Assembly: GCF_900115295.1 (NCBI RefSeq)
Contig: NZ_FOVZ01000001.1
Location: 124,001-188,000 of the forward strand
DNA from: Sphingomonas sp. OK281
Lineage (GTDB): Bacteria; Pseudomonadota; Alphaproteobacteria; Sphingomonadales; Sphingomonadaceae
Direction: 5' to 3'
DNA length: 64,000 nt
Under the pieces are notes generated by a model. It was not told where the DNA came from. It did no database searches and saw only the letters and a program-made list of their open reading frames with translations. Shown one piece after another: positions 40,156 through 47,227 of the stretch (positions within the stretch are counted from its first letter, which is position 1; the number at the start of each line of letters is the position of its first letter). Both the position numbers and the translations under genes were made by a program.

Positions 40156-40263
40156 CCTCACCCCGGCGAAGGCCGGGGCCCAGTCGGGGACGCTAAGCAA
40201 GGGAGCGGCGCGCTTCGTTATTGCCACCTCTCCAACTGGGCCCCGGCCTCCGCCGGGGTGAGG
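40156..40263. repeat. Gene-less inverted pair resembling the GIY-YIG element ends
   Basis: The 29-bp arms at 40156-40184 and 40235-40263 differ at one position. Both carry CCCCGGCGAAGGCCGGGG (or its CCTCCG variant) and CCCAGT. This is the closest match in the window to the GIY-YIG element arms and spans only 108 bp, like a short non-autonomous derivative. With 40291-40346 it makes up most of the gene-free stretch between the oxidoreductase and the phosphoesterase. Confidence 0.8.
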
Positions 40264-40290
40264 CCTCACAGCGCTACCCGACCCAAAACT

Positions 40291-40346
40291 TGTTCTCCCG
40301 CGAAGGCGGGTGCCCAGTCTGGATCCCCGCCTTCACGGGGAAACAT
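40291..40346. repeat. REP-like inverted pair
   Basis: TTCTCCCGCGAAGGCGGG, followed by TGCCCAG, faces CTGGATCCCCGCCTTCACGG. It is nearly the same compact unit as at 43445-43501 and 49110-49165. Confidence 0.8.
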
Positions 40347-40422
40347 GCTGACCTTGTTCCGGCTATAAACACGACAGATCCGCTGACTTAGAACAGTCAC
40401 CGGACTGCGACCACCGTGTAAC

Positions 40423-40442
40423 AATACTCGCCTAATACTCGC
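40423..40442. promoter_or_regulatory. Direct repeat with 11-bp period upstream of the phosphoesterase gene
   Basis: AATACTCGC occurs at 40423-40431 and again at 40434-40442, exactly 11 bp apart, 29 bp before the start codon at 40472. An 11-bp-spaced direct repeat is the geometry of PhoB operators, although the bases do not match the usual CTGTCAT half-site. It is a candidate activator or repressor site. Confidence 0.4.
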
Positions 40443-40471
40443 GACAAGGATAGTTTTGCGGGGGCAGGCTC

Positions 40472-41356
40472 ATGAACGCCATTACGACGTTTTCGCCATC
40501 TAGCTTCGTTGGCGCCGACATCACCGATATCGCCGACTTCATCCATTCCCGGCCCGCCGTACCAGAGCCGGTCGTCGAGCGGCGGCAGTACCGCACGATC
40601 TGGATCTCCGACGTCCATCTCGGCACGCGCGGCTGCAACGCCGGGATGCTCAACGACTTCCTCGATCACGTCGACAGCGAGACGATGTACCTCGTCGGCG
40701 ACATGATCGACGGCTGGCGGCTCAAGAAGAAATTCTACTGGCCTGCCGCGCACAACGACGTGATCTGGCGCCTGCTCAAGCGCGCCAAGCGCGGCACCCG
40801 CGTCGTCTACATTCCCGGCAATCACGACGAGGTGTTCCGCCAATATTCGGGGCTCGACCTGGGCGGCATCTCGATCCGTCGCAACGCGATCCACGAGACG
40901 GCGGACGGGCGCCGCCTGCTGGTCCTCCACGGCGACGAGTTCGACGCGATCACGCTCGCGCATCGCTGGGTCGCGCACATCGGCGACGCCGCCTACACGA
41001 TGCTGATGGGCCTCAACCGCTGGGTCAACGCCGCGCGTCGCCGGATGGGCATGCCCTATTGGTCGCTGTCGAAGCACGCCAAGGCCAAGGTCAAGAACGC
41101 AGTCGCCTTCATCTCGCACTTCGAGGAAGTCGTCGCGCACGCGGCCGGCGTCCGCGGCGTCGAAGGTGTCGTCTGCGGCCACATCCACACCGCCGAAATG
41201 CGCGAGATCGCCGGCATCGCCTATTACAACGACGGCGACTGGGTCGAAGGTTGCACGGCGCTGGTCGAGCATTTCGACGGCCGAATGGAGCTCCTCCACT
41301 GGGGCGACGAAATCGCCGCCCGCGAGAAGGACAAGGTCGTCACCTTAGCCGCCTGA
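40472..41356 (+). CDS. Calcineurin-like phosphoesterase, probable PlcP-type phospholipase C
   Basis: The 294-residue protein has the binuclear metal motifs SDVHLG (46-51), GDMID (76-80), GNHDE (116-120), HGDEFD and GHIH (236-239). It resembles LpxH and would usually be annotated UDP-2,3-diacylglucosamine diphosphatase. The gene directly downstream is a GT4 glycosyltransferase. In rhizobia and marine alphaproteobacteria the same pair is plcP-agt, in which PlcP strips phosphate head groups from phospholipids and Agt glycosylates the resulting diacylglycerol during phosphate starvation. I infer that role here; an LpxH role remains possible. An 11-bp-period direct repeat lies just upstream. Confidence 0.75.
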   Translation: MNAITTFSPSSFVGADITDIADFIHSRPAVPEPVVERRQYRTIWISDVHLGTRGCNAGMLNDFLDHVDSETMYLVGDMIDGWRLKKKFYWPAAHNDVIWRLLKRAKRGTRVVYIPGNHDEVFRQYSGLDLGGISIRRNAIHETADGRRLLVLHGDEFDAITLAHRWVAHIGDAAYTMLMGLNRWVNAARRRMGMPYWSLSKHAKAKVKNAVAFISHFEEVVAHAAGVRGVEGVVCGHIHTAEMREIAGIAYYNDGDWVEGCTALVEHFDGRMELLHWGDEIAAREKDKVVTLAA

Positions 41357-41362
41357 CTCAAA

Positions 41363-41500
41363 CCCCTCTCCCCCGCAGGGGAGAGGGAAAGCCGCGCAGC
41401 GGCGAGGGTGAGGGCACGGTCCCCGACGGCGTTCAGCGCGTGCCCTCACCCTCCCACCGCAAGTGCGGCGGGCCCCTCCCTCTCCCCATGGGAGAGGGGC
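41363..41500. repeat. Composite intergenic inverted repeat (CTCTCCC type)
   Basis: CCCCTCTCCCCCGCAGGGGA, then GTGAGGGCACG, faces CGTGCCCTCACCCTCCC and CTCCCTCTCCCCATGGGAGA. It is the second copy of the type at 1752-1922. It lies within the phosphoesterase-glycosyltransferase intergenic space. Confidence 0.8.
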
Positions 41501-41517
41501 AAAATGGAGATAAGCCG

Positions 41518-42540
41518 ATGCGTATCGCGATCGTCACGGACGCCTGGAGCCCGCAAGTAAACGGCGTCGTCCGCACCCTCCAGTCGGTCCAGCGCGAGCT
41601 CGAATCCGTCGGCCACGAGGTCCTGGTAGTCTCCCCCGAACGCTTCGCCTCGATGCCATGCCCGACCTACCCCGAGATCCGCCTAGCCTTCGCGCGTTCG
41701 GGTGCCGTCGGCCGCATGCTCGCCGCCTTCGGCGCCGACGCGATCCACCTCGCCACCGAAGGACCGGTCTGCCTAGCCGCCCGCAACTGGTGCCTCGCCC
41801 GCGCGCTACCGTTCACCAGCGCGTATCACACGCAATTCCCCGACTATATCGCCGCTCGCACCGGCGCGAACCCCGACTGGATCTGGCGCTACATCCGCTG
41901 GTTCCATCGCCCCGCCCAATCGATCCTGGTCTCCACGCCCTCGGTCGCGGCAACGCTCGCCGCCCAAGGCCTGCACCAGGTCCGCGAATGGGGCAGGGGC
42001 GTCGACTTCGCGCAGTTCGGCCTCGACGGCGCGCGCGATCCCGAGATGGCAGCGCTGCCCGGCCCGATCCTCCTCTATGTCGGGCGCGTCGCGGTCGAGA
42101 AGAACATCGAGGCGTTCCTGTCCTCGGCACACCCCGGCACAAAAGTCGTCGTCGGCGACGGCCCAGCCCGCGCCACGCTCGCCCGCCGCTTCCCCGACGC
42201 TGTGTTTCTCGGCCAACGCTCCGGCCTCGACCTCGCCGCCGCGTACCGGACTGCCGACGTCCTCGTCTTCCCAAGTCGCACGGACACGTTCGGCCTCGTC
42301 ATGATCGAAGCGCTCGCCTGCGGAACCCCTGTCGCGGCGTACCCAGTCACCGGGCCGATCGACGTCCTCGACGACCGCGTCGGCGCGATGCACGAAGACC
42401 TCGAAACGGCCATCGCCACCGCGCTCACTCGCGACAGCGTCACCTGCGCCGCCTATGCCGCGCGCTACAGCTGGCCCGCCAGCGCCCGCCAGTTCCTCCA
42501 CGCGCTCGTTCCCCTCGAAGGAAAGCTCATGGCCGCCTGA
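41518..42540 (+). CDS. GT4 glycosyltransferase, probable Agt-type diacylglycerol glycosyltransferase
   Basis: This 340-residue retaining GT-B enzyme begins MRIAIVTDAWSPQVNGVVRTL, the N-terminal fold of GT4 enzymes. It continues with AYHTQFPDYIAAR and RGVDFAQF, then YVGRVAVEKNIEAFL and VVVGDGPARATL. The donor-binding FPSRTDTFGLVMIEALACGTPVAAY carries the E-x7-E motif. ATG at 41518 is preferred; longer frames run through a repeat. Pairing with the upstream phosphoesterase suggests synthesis of glycosyl-diacylglycerol (glucosyl or glucuronosyl) as a phospholipid substitute. A terminator follows at 42592. Confidence 0.82.
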   Translation: MRIAIVTDAWSPQVNGVVRTLQSVQRELESVGHEVLVVSPERFASMPCPTYPEIRLAFARSGAVGRMLAAFGADAIHLATEGPVCLAARNWCLARALPFTSAYHTQFPDYIAARTGANPDWIWRYIRWFHRPAQSILVSTPSVAATLAAQGLHQVREWGRGVDFAQFGLDGARDPEMAALPGPILLYVGRVAVEKNIEAFLSSAHPGTKVVVGDGPARATLARRFPDAVFLGQRSGLDLAAAYRTADVLVFPSRTDTFGLVMIEALACGTPVAAYPVTGPIDVLDDRVGAMHEDLETAIATALTRDSVTCAAYAARYSWPASARQFLHALVPLEGKLMAA

Positions 42541-42591
42541 GCTTGTTCGCTTGCCTGTTGCCCCGGCGCGCACTAAGTCTCTCCCATGTCA

Positions 42592-42625
42592 GGCCGCTCC
42601 GAAAGGGGCGGCCCTTTCTATTTTT
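42592..42625 (+). terminator. Terminator after the glycosyltransferase gene
   Basis: GGCCGCTCC-GAAA-GGGGCGGCC (one mismatched pair) is followed by CTTTCTATTTTT. It overlaps the apparent 5' extension of the next reading frame (42586-42639), which argues that translation of trcR starts downstream at the GTG at 42640. Confidence 0.8.
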
Positions 42626-42639
42626 ACGGAGTTTCCGCC

Positions 42640-43317
42640 GTGGCCCAGCCGCTCATGCCCCACGCGACCGCCGCCTGGATGGTCGACAATACCGCGCTCA
42701 GCTTCGAGCAGATCGCGGACTTCTGCGGCCTGCACATCCTCGAGATCCAGGCGATCGCCGACGACACCACCTCGACCAAGCTCACCGGCCGCGATCCCGT
42801 GCGCGCCCATGAAGTGACCCAGGACGAGATCGACAAGGGTGCCGCCGATCCCGATTACCAGCTCAAGATGATCAAGGGCCCCGAGCAGGTCCGCCGCACC
42901 AAGGGGCCGCGCTACACGCCGGTCTCGAAGCGCCAGGACAAGCCCGACGGCATCTCGTGGATCATCCGCAATCATCCGGAGATCACCGACGGCGCGATCT
43001 CGCTGCTGATCGGCACGACCCGCACGACGATCGCGGCGATCCGAGATCGCAGCCACTGGAACATCGCCAACATCACGCCGAAGGACCCGGTCACGCTCGG
43101 CCTGACCTCGCAGCGCGAGCTCGATGCCGCGGTGGCAAAGGCGGCCAAGGCCGCTGGCATGGAGGCTCCGACCGACACCCGCCTCGAAGGCGATCGCGAA
43201 GTCCTTCTCCAGCAGCTCCGCGCCGAGCGCACCCAGGCGGCCGCGGACGCACAGTTCGTTGCAGACGGCGGCGTCCTCCCCGTCAAGCCGCTGTTCGACG
43301 ACCCCTTCAAGCGCTGA
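42640..43317 (+). CDS. trcR: Cell-cycle transcriptional regulator TrcR (DUF1013)
   Basis: This 225-residue DUF1013 protein is annotated in alphaproteobacteria as a cell-cycle transcriptional regulator. It starts VAQPLMPHATAAWMVDNTALSFEQIADFCGLHILEIQAIADD, read in parts, with a predicted DNA-binding helix set. It then has GISWIIRNHPEITDGAISLLIGTTRTTIAAIRDRSHWN, a second HTH-like segment, and a helical C-terminus. The GTG at 42640 has GGAG 8 nt upstream; the ATG at 42586 lies before a terminator and is rejected. Single gene between repeats. Confidence 0.85.
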   Translation: MAQPLMPHATAAWMVDNTALSFEQIADFCGLHILEIQAIADDTTSTKLTGRDPVRAHEVTQDEIDKGAADPDYQLKMIKGPEQVRRTKGPRYTPVSKRQDKPDGISWIIRNHPEITDGAISLLIGTTRTTIAAIRDRSHWNIANITPKDPVTLGLTSQRELDAAVAKAAKAAGMEAPTDTRLEGDREVLLQQLRAERTQAAADAQFVADGGVLPVKPLFDDPFKR

Positions 43318-43319
43318 CG

Positions 43320-43660
43320 GCACTTCCCCTCCCGCAAGCGGGAGGGGGCAGGGGGTGGGCTCGCGCCCTCCTCATACGATACGGCTAGCGAGATTAGCCG
43401 ACGCACAAGGCGGCGGCCGTGGTGTCGAACAGTCCGCACCTCCATGTTCTCCCGCGAAGGCGGGAGCCCAGTCTGGGTCCCCGCCTTCGCGGGGAAACAA
43501 GGTTCCTTCGTCTCAAGAGAAAACCCCAACCTGATCCTCCCCCGCCAGGGGGAGGTGGCTGGCACTTGCCAGACGGAGGGGGAGGCAAGCGCCAACCTCT
43601 GCACCGTGTCCTCCCCCTCCGACACCTTCGGCGCCACCTCCCCCTGGCGGGGGAGGATAG
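43320..43660. repeat. Cluster of repeats between trcR and the MBL hydrolase gene
   Basis: The stretch contains a CCCCTCCCGCAAGCGGGAGG palindrome (43325-43350), a REP-like pair at 43445-43501 (TTCTCCCGCGAAGGCGGGAG facing CCCCGCCTTCGCGGGG), and a CTCCCCCGCCAGGGGGAG pair at 43533-43658. Apart from a short unique segment at 43360-43440 no other content is visible and no gene is supported. Confidence 0.75.
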
Positions 43661-43712
43661 CAAGAGCGGCATTGGGCTATCTCGCGCCACATCCAGTTGC
43701 TAACTGCAACGG

Positions 43713-44777
43713 ATGGCAACCGCACCCGATACCAATTTCGCGCCGACCAGTCACAAAGGGCTGACCTACCCGTTTGGTGGCGCAGAACCTGAAGTAGGCG
43801 GCACGATGCAGGTCGCCCCCGGCATAGGCTGGGTCCGCCTCCACATCCCTGGCCCCTTACGCCACGTAAACTGCTGGCTCCTCACCGACACCGACGGCGA
43901 AGCGTTGGTCGACACCGGCATGAACACCGCGGCCGCGCGCGACGCGTGGAAAGCCATCTTCAGCGGCCCCAAAGCCAACACCCGCATCACGCAAATGATC
44001 GGCACCCACTTCCACCCCGACCATATCGGCCTAGCCGGCTGGATGTGCGATCATCATTCCGCCCCCTTGATCATGACCCGAGCCGAGTGGCTGACCGCCC
44101 GCATGCTCGCCGCCGACGCCCGCGACTCGGTCCCCCACGAAATGCTCGCCTTCTGGCGCGGCGCAGGCTGGGACGCCGCACAGATCGACCACGCCACCGC
44201 CAAGGGCTGGGCCGGCTTCCGCAAGATCATCACGCCGCTCCCGCTCAGCTACACCCGCATCGAAGACGGCGACACGCTCACCATCGGCGCGCGCGACTGG
44301 CGCATCGTCACCGGCTCCGGCCACTCCCCCGAACACGCGTGCCTGTACGACGAAGCCGGCGGCATCCTCATCGCCGGCGACCAGGTCCTCCCGCGCATCA
44401 GCCCCAACGTCTCGCTCGGCGTCACCGAACCGAACGCCGATCCTTTGGGCGAATGGTTCGCGTCGATCGCCAAGCTGAAAACGCTGCCCGCCGACCTGCT
44501 CGTCCTCCCAGGCCACGGCGACCCGTTCACCGGCCTCCACACCCGCCTCGAGGCGATGGACCGCGAACACCGCGAGCGTCTCGACGAACTCGCCGTCTTC
44601 CTCGCCGAACCGCGACGCGCCGTCGACTGTTTCGGCCGCCTGTTCCGCCGCGCGATCGGGCAGGACGTGCTCGGCATGGCGACCGGCGAAGCCCTAGCCC
44701 ATCTCCGCCGCCTCGAAGTCGAAGGTCGAGCAACCCGGCACACCGAAGATGGCGTATGGTGGTGGCGCGCGGCCTGA
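43713..44777 (+). CDS. MBL-fold metallo-hydrolase
   Basis: This 354-residue metallo-beta-lactamase-fold protein has the dinuclear zinc motif THFHPDHIG, a downstream GSGHSPEHACLYD (His) and LIAGDQVLP (Asp), and VLPGHGDPF (His). The C-terminal region adds a helical/winged segment seen in LACTB2-like or CapK-type hydrolases. It has no signal peptide, so it is cytoplasmic. The substrate is unknown; thioesters or small esters are likely for this branch. The start at 43713 follows a repeat cluster and lacks a strong ribosome site. Confidence 0.88.
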   Translation: MATAPDTNFAPTSHKGLTYPFGGAEPEVGGTMQVAPGIGWVRLHIPGPLRHVNCWLLTDTDGEALVDTGMNTAAARDAWKAIFSGPKANTRITQMIGTHFHPDHIGLAGWMCDHHSAPLIMTRAEWLTARMLAADARDSVPHEMLAFWRGAGWDAAQIDHATAKGWAGFRKIITPLPLSYTRIEDGDTLTIGARDWRIVTGSGHSPEHACLYDEAGGILIAGDQVLPRISPNVSLGVTEPNADPLGEWFASIAKLKTLPADLLVLPGHGDPFTGLHTRLEAMDREHRERLDELAVFLAEPRRAVDCFGRLFRRAIGQDVLGMATGEALAHLRRLEVEGRATRHTEDGVWWWRAA

Positions 44778-44811
44778 GTTAGCATGCGGCCAAATTCAAG
44801 AGGATAGGCCC

Positions 44812-45681
44812 ATGTGCGACGAGCATACCGCAGACGATAACGAAGCCTATCTGGCCGGCGTCTCGCGCCGCCAGTTCGGCGTGATGACCGGCGCGATGGG
44901 GCTGACGATGTTGCTGCCCGCCCCCGCGAACGCTGCCGTCATCAAGGGCCGCGACGTGTCGATCACGACGCCCGACGGCAAGGCCGACGCCTATTTCGTC
45001 GCACCCGCGACCGGCAAGCATCCCGGCGTGCTGGTCTGGCCCGACATCATGGGCCTCCGCCCCGCCTTCCGCCAGATGGCCGACCGGCTCGCGCAATCGG
45101 GCTATGCGGTGCTCGTCGTCAACCAGTTCTATCGCTCGACCAAGGCACCGTTCCTCGCCCCCGGCGAGTCCTACGACCAGCCCGCCGTCCGCGCCCGTAT
45201 CGCGCCGTTCCGCGACGCGCTCACGTCCGAAGGCACGGTCCGCGACGCGAAAGCCTTCACCGCCTTCATCGACGCGCAACCGCAGGTCGATCGCAAGCGC
45301 GGCATGGCCACCACCGGCTATTGCATGGGCGGCCCGATGGTCATGCGCACCGCTGCAGCCGTGGCGAACCGTATCCGCGCAGGCGCGACGTTCCATGGCG
45401 GCGGTTTCGTCACCGACAAGCCCGACAGCCCGCACCTCCTGATCCCGCAGATGAAGGCGCAATACCTCATCGCGATCGCCGCCAACGACGACGCCCGCGC
45501 CCCGACCGAGAAGGACACGCTCCGCACGGCGTTTGCCGCCGCGAAACTCCCTGCCGAGATCGAGGTCTACGCCGGCACGATGCACGGCTGGTGCCCGCCC
45601 GACTCGAAGGTCTACAACGCCGTCCAGGCGGACAAGGCCTGGGCCCGCATGCTCGCGCTGTTCGACAAGGCGCTGGTTTAA
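44812..45681 (+). CDS. Tat-exported dienelactone hydrolase family protein
   Basis: The 289-residue alpha/beta hydrolase has an N-terminal twin-arginine signal (VSRRQFGVMTGAMGLTMLLP, ending APANA). The dienelactone hydrolase core follows: HPGVLVWPDIMGLRPAF, the nucleophile elbow GYCMGG with catalytic Cys, the Asp in AIAANDDARAP, and His in GTMHGW. The usual DLH acts in the cytoplasm on dienelactones; export here suggests another ester substrate. The start at 44812 follows AGAGGATAGG. It is 34 bp downstream of the MBL hydrolase and may be cotranscribed. Confidence 0.88.
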   Translation: MCDEHTADDNEAYLAGVSRRQFGVMTGAMGLTMLLPAPANAAVIKGRDVSITTPDGKADAYFVAPATGKHPGVLVWPDIMGLRPAFRQMADRLAQSGYAVLVVNQFYRSTKAPFLAPGESYDQPAVRARIAPFRDALTSEGTVRDAKAFTAFIDAQPQVDRKRGMATTGYCMGGPMVMRTAAAVANRIRAGATFHGGGFVTDKPDSPHLLIPQMKAQYLIAIAANDDARAPTEKDTLRTAFAAAKLPAEIEVYAGTMHGWCPPDSKVYNAVQADKAWARMLALFDKALV

Positions 45682-45834
45682 CGGGGGAGGGTGAGGGGCC
45701 TGTACCGAACCCGGCATTCCGCGTCCTTGTTCTCCCGCCTTCGCTGGAGAACAAGCTCGCTGCACTAGCCAGTCGCTTGACCACGGCTCCTCTCCATGCG
45801 ACTTTCGTTCACGATCCGTTCTCAGGAGAGTCGC

Positions 45835-46452
45835 ATGACGCTAACGCTCTACACCAACCCGATGTCCCGCGGCCGGATCGCCCGATGGATGCTTGAGGAG
45901 GTCGGCGCCGAATACGAGACCATAGTCCTCGACTACGCGTCGACGATGAAGGCCGAGCCGTTCGTGTCGATCAATCCGATGGGCAAGGTTCCGACGATCG
46001 TCCATGACGGCCAGACCGTCACCGAATGCGCCGCGATCTGCGCGTATCTCGCCGAGGCGTTCCCCCACGCCGATCTCGCGCCGCACCCCGACGAGCGCGC
46101 CGCCTATTACCGCTGGCTGTTCTACGCCGCGGGCCCGGTCGAAGCAGCCACCGCGAACCGCGCGCTCAGCGTCGTGCCAACGGAGTCGCAGGAGCGGATG
46201 GTCGGCTATGGCAATTTCGATACGATGGTCGCCGTGCTCGAACAGGCAGTCGGCGCGCACGACTATATCGCCGGAGACAATTTTACCGCGGCCGACGTGT
46301 ATGTCGGTTCACAAGTGATCTGGGGCCAGCAGTTCGACTGGCTACCGAAGCGTGACGTGTTCGCCGCCTATGCGGAGCGGCTTACGAAACGCCCCGCCTA
46401 TATTCGAGCGGCGGCGTTGGACGATGCGCTGATCCCGGTCGTAAAGGCCTGA
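45835..46452 (+). CDS. Glutathione S-transferase family protein
   Basis: This 205-residue GST has a thioredoxin-fold N-domain (MTLTLYTNPMSRGRIARWMLEEVGAEYE, VSINPMGKVPTIVHDGQTVTECAAICAYLAE in parts) with the cis-Pro of KVPT and the Glu-Cys (TECAA) glutathione-binding turn. The helical C-domain has GDNFTAADVYVG, the N-capping box. The start at 45835 follows AGGAGAG; the longer frame from 45796 is not needed. Substrate unknown. Confidence 0.9.
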   Translation: MTLTLYTNPMSRGRIARWMLEEVGAEYETIVLDYASTMKAEPFVSINPMGKVPTIVHDGQTVTECAAICAYLAEAFPHADLAPHPDERAAYYRWLFYAAGPVEAATANRALSVVPTESQERMVGYGNFDTMVAVLEQAVGAHDYIAGDNFTAADVYVGSQVIWGQQFDWLPKRDVFAAYAERLTKRPAYIRAAALDDALIPVVKA

Positions 46453-46699
46453 CCATTCTCAGGGAATTCGGAGGCGCTAGTGCTGCAGGAGTAGAGCAGC
46501 CAAGCCGTCGACTCCGCATTCGCGGCACGCGGTAGGTTAGGGCCGTAGTCCTTCACGTTCTCCGAAGGTCGGGGCAATTGCGTAGACCTTGCGGGACGTG
46601 CTCGGGCCCACCAAAATGGGCCCCGGTCTCTGTTGGAGAACGCAAATCTGCGGGATACCGCTTACCGATATCCCGACCTCAATGCTCAACCAGGGAAGA

Positions 46700-47227
46700 T
46701 CAAGCTGCCCATTTCGCCAGCCAGTCGGCGAGCGCCTGCGGTCCCATCGACCGAGCGTCGGCCAGTTCGGTCTCATGCCCGGCGTTCAGCAACTTGTTGC
46801 TCCGCGGATCGACGATCAGCACCGCCGGCACACCCTTCAGGCGGCCCTTGATCCCGTAACCCGCGGCGATCTGCCCGTTCTTGTCGAAGCGGCCGATGTC
46901 CACCGTGACCACCACGAACTTGCTGTCCACGAAGCGCTTCATCTCGGGCAGGTCGATCGTCCCCGCGAGCAGCCGGCAGTCGAGGCACCAGTTGCCGCCA
47001 AGATCGATCAGCAACCGCTTGTGCGTCTTCAGCGCCCGCGCCCGCGCCGCCGCAACCTGCGCATTGGCGTTGGCCGCCTCGTCATACGGCAGCGGCAGAG
47101 GCTGCGGCAGCTTGTCGAAGCTGGCCGTGTTGACGTGCGGCGCCGCGACCTTCGCGCGGGGCGCTGCCGGTGCTGCAACCGCGGTGGCGAGCAGGGCAAG
47201 GGCAGCGATACGGCTCATCGACATCAT
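46700..47227 (-). CDS. Exported thioredoxin-like protein
   Basis: This 175-residue protein has a signal peptide (MMSMSRIAALALLATAVAAPAA). The thioredoxin-like domain includes LLIDLGGNWCLDCRLLAGTID, a CxxC site (Cys-Leu-Asp-Cys), and GVPAVLIVDP with the cis-Pro. It resembles the thioredoxin_7/DsbD-gamma-like periplasmic reductases. Its start overlaps the stop of the upstream DEAD-box helicase gene by 4 bp, so the two are translationally coupled although no functional link is obvious. Confidence 0.88.
   Translation of the reverse strand: MMSMSRIAALALLATAVAAPAAPRAKVAAPHVNTASFDKLPQPLPLPYDEAANANAQVAAARARALKTHKRLLIDLGGNWCLDCRLLAGTIDLPEMKRFVDSKFVVVTVDIGRFDKNGQIAAGYGIKGRLKGVPAVLIVDPRSNKLLNAGHETELADARSMGPQALADWLAKWAA

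Noticed and set aside
40347..40471. Canonical Pho box (CTGTCAT-N4-CTGTCAT) upstream of the PlcP-like gene
   Set aside because: ACAGTCAC and GACAG fragments exist but no properly spaced pair; only the noncanonical 11-bp repeat was kept.
46540..46640. Further REP-like pair after the GST gene
   Set aside because: GGGCCCACC...GGGCCCCGGTC fragments resemble the family, but the palindromes are too degraded to call.
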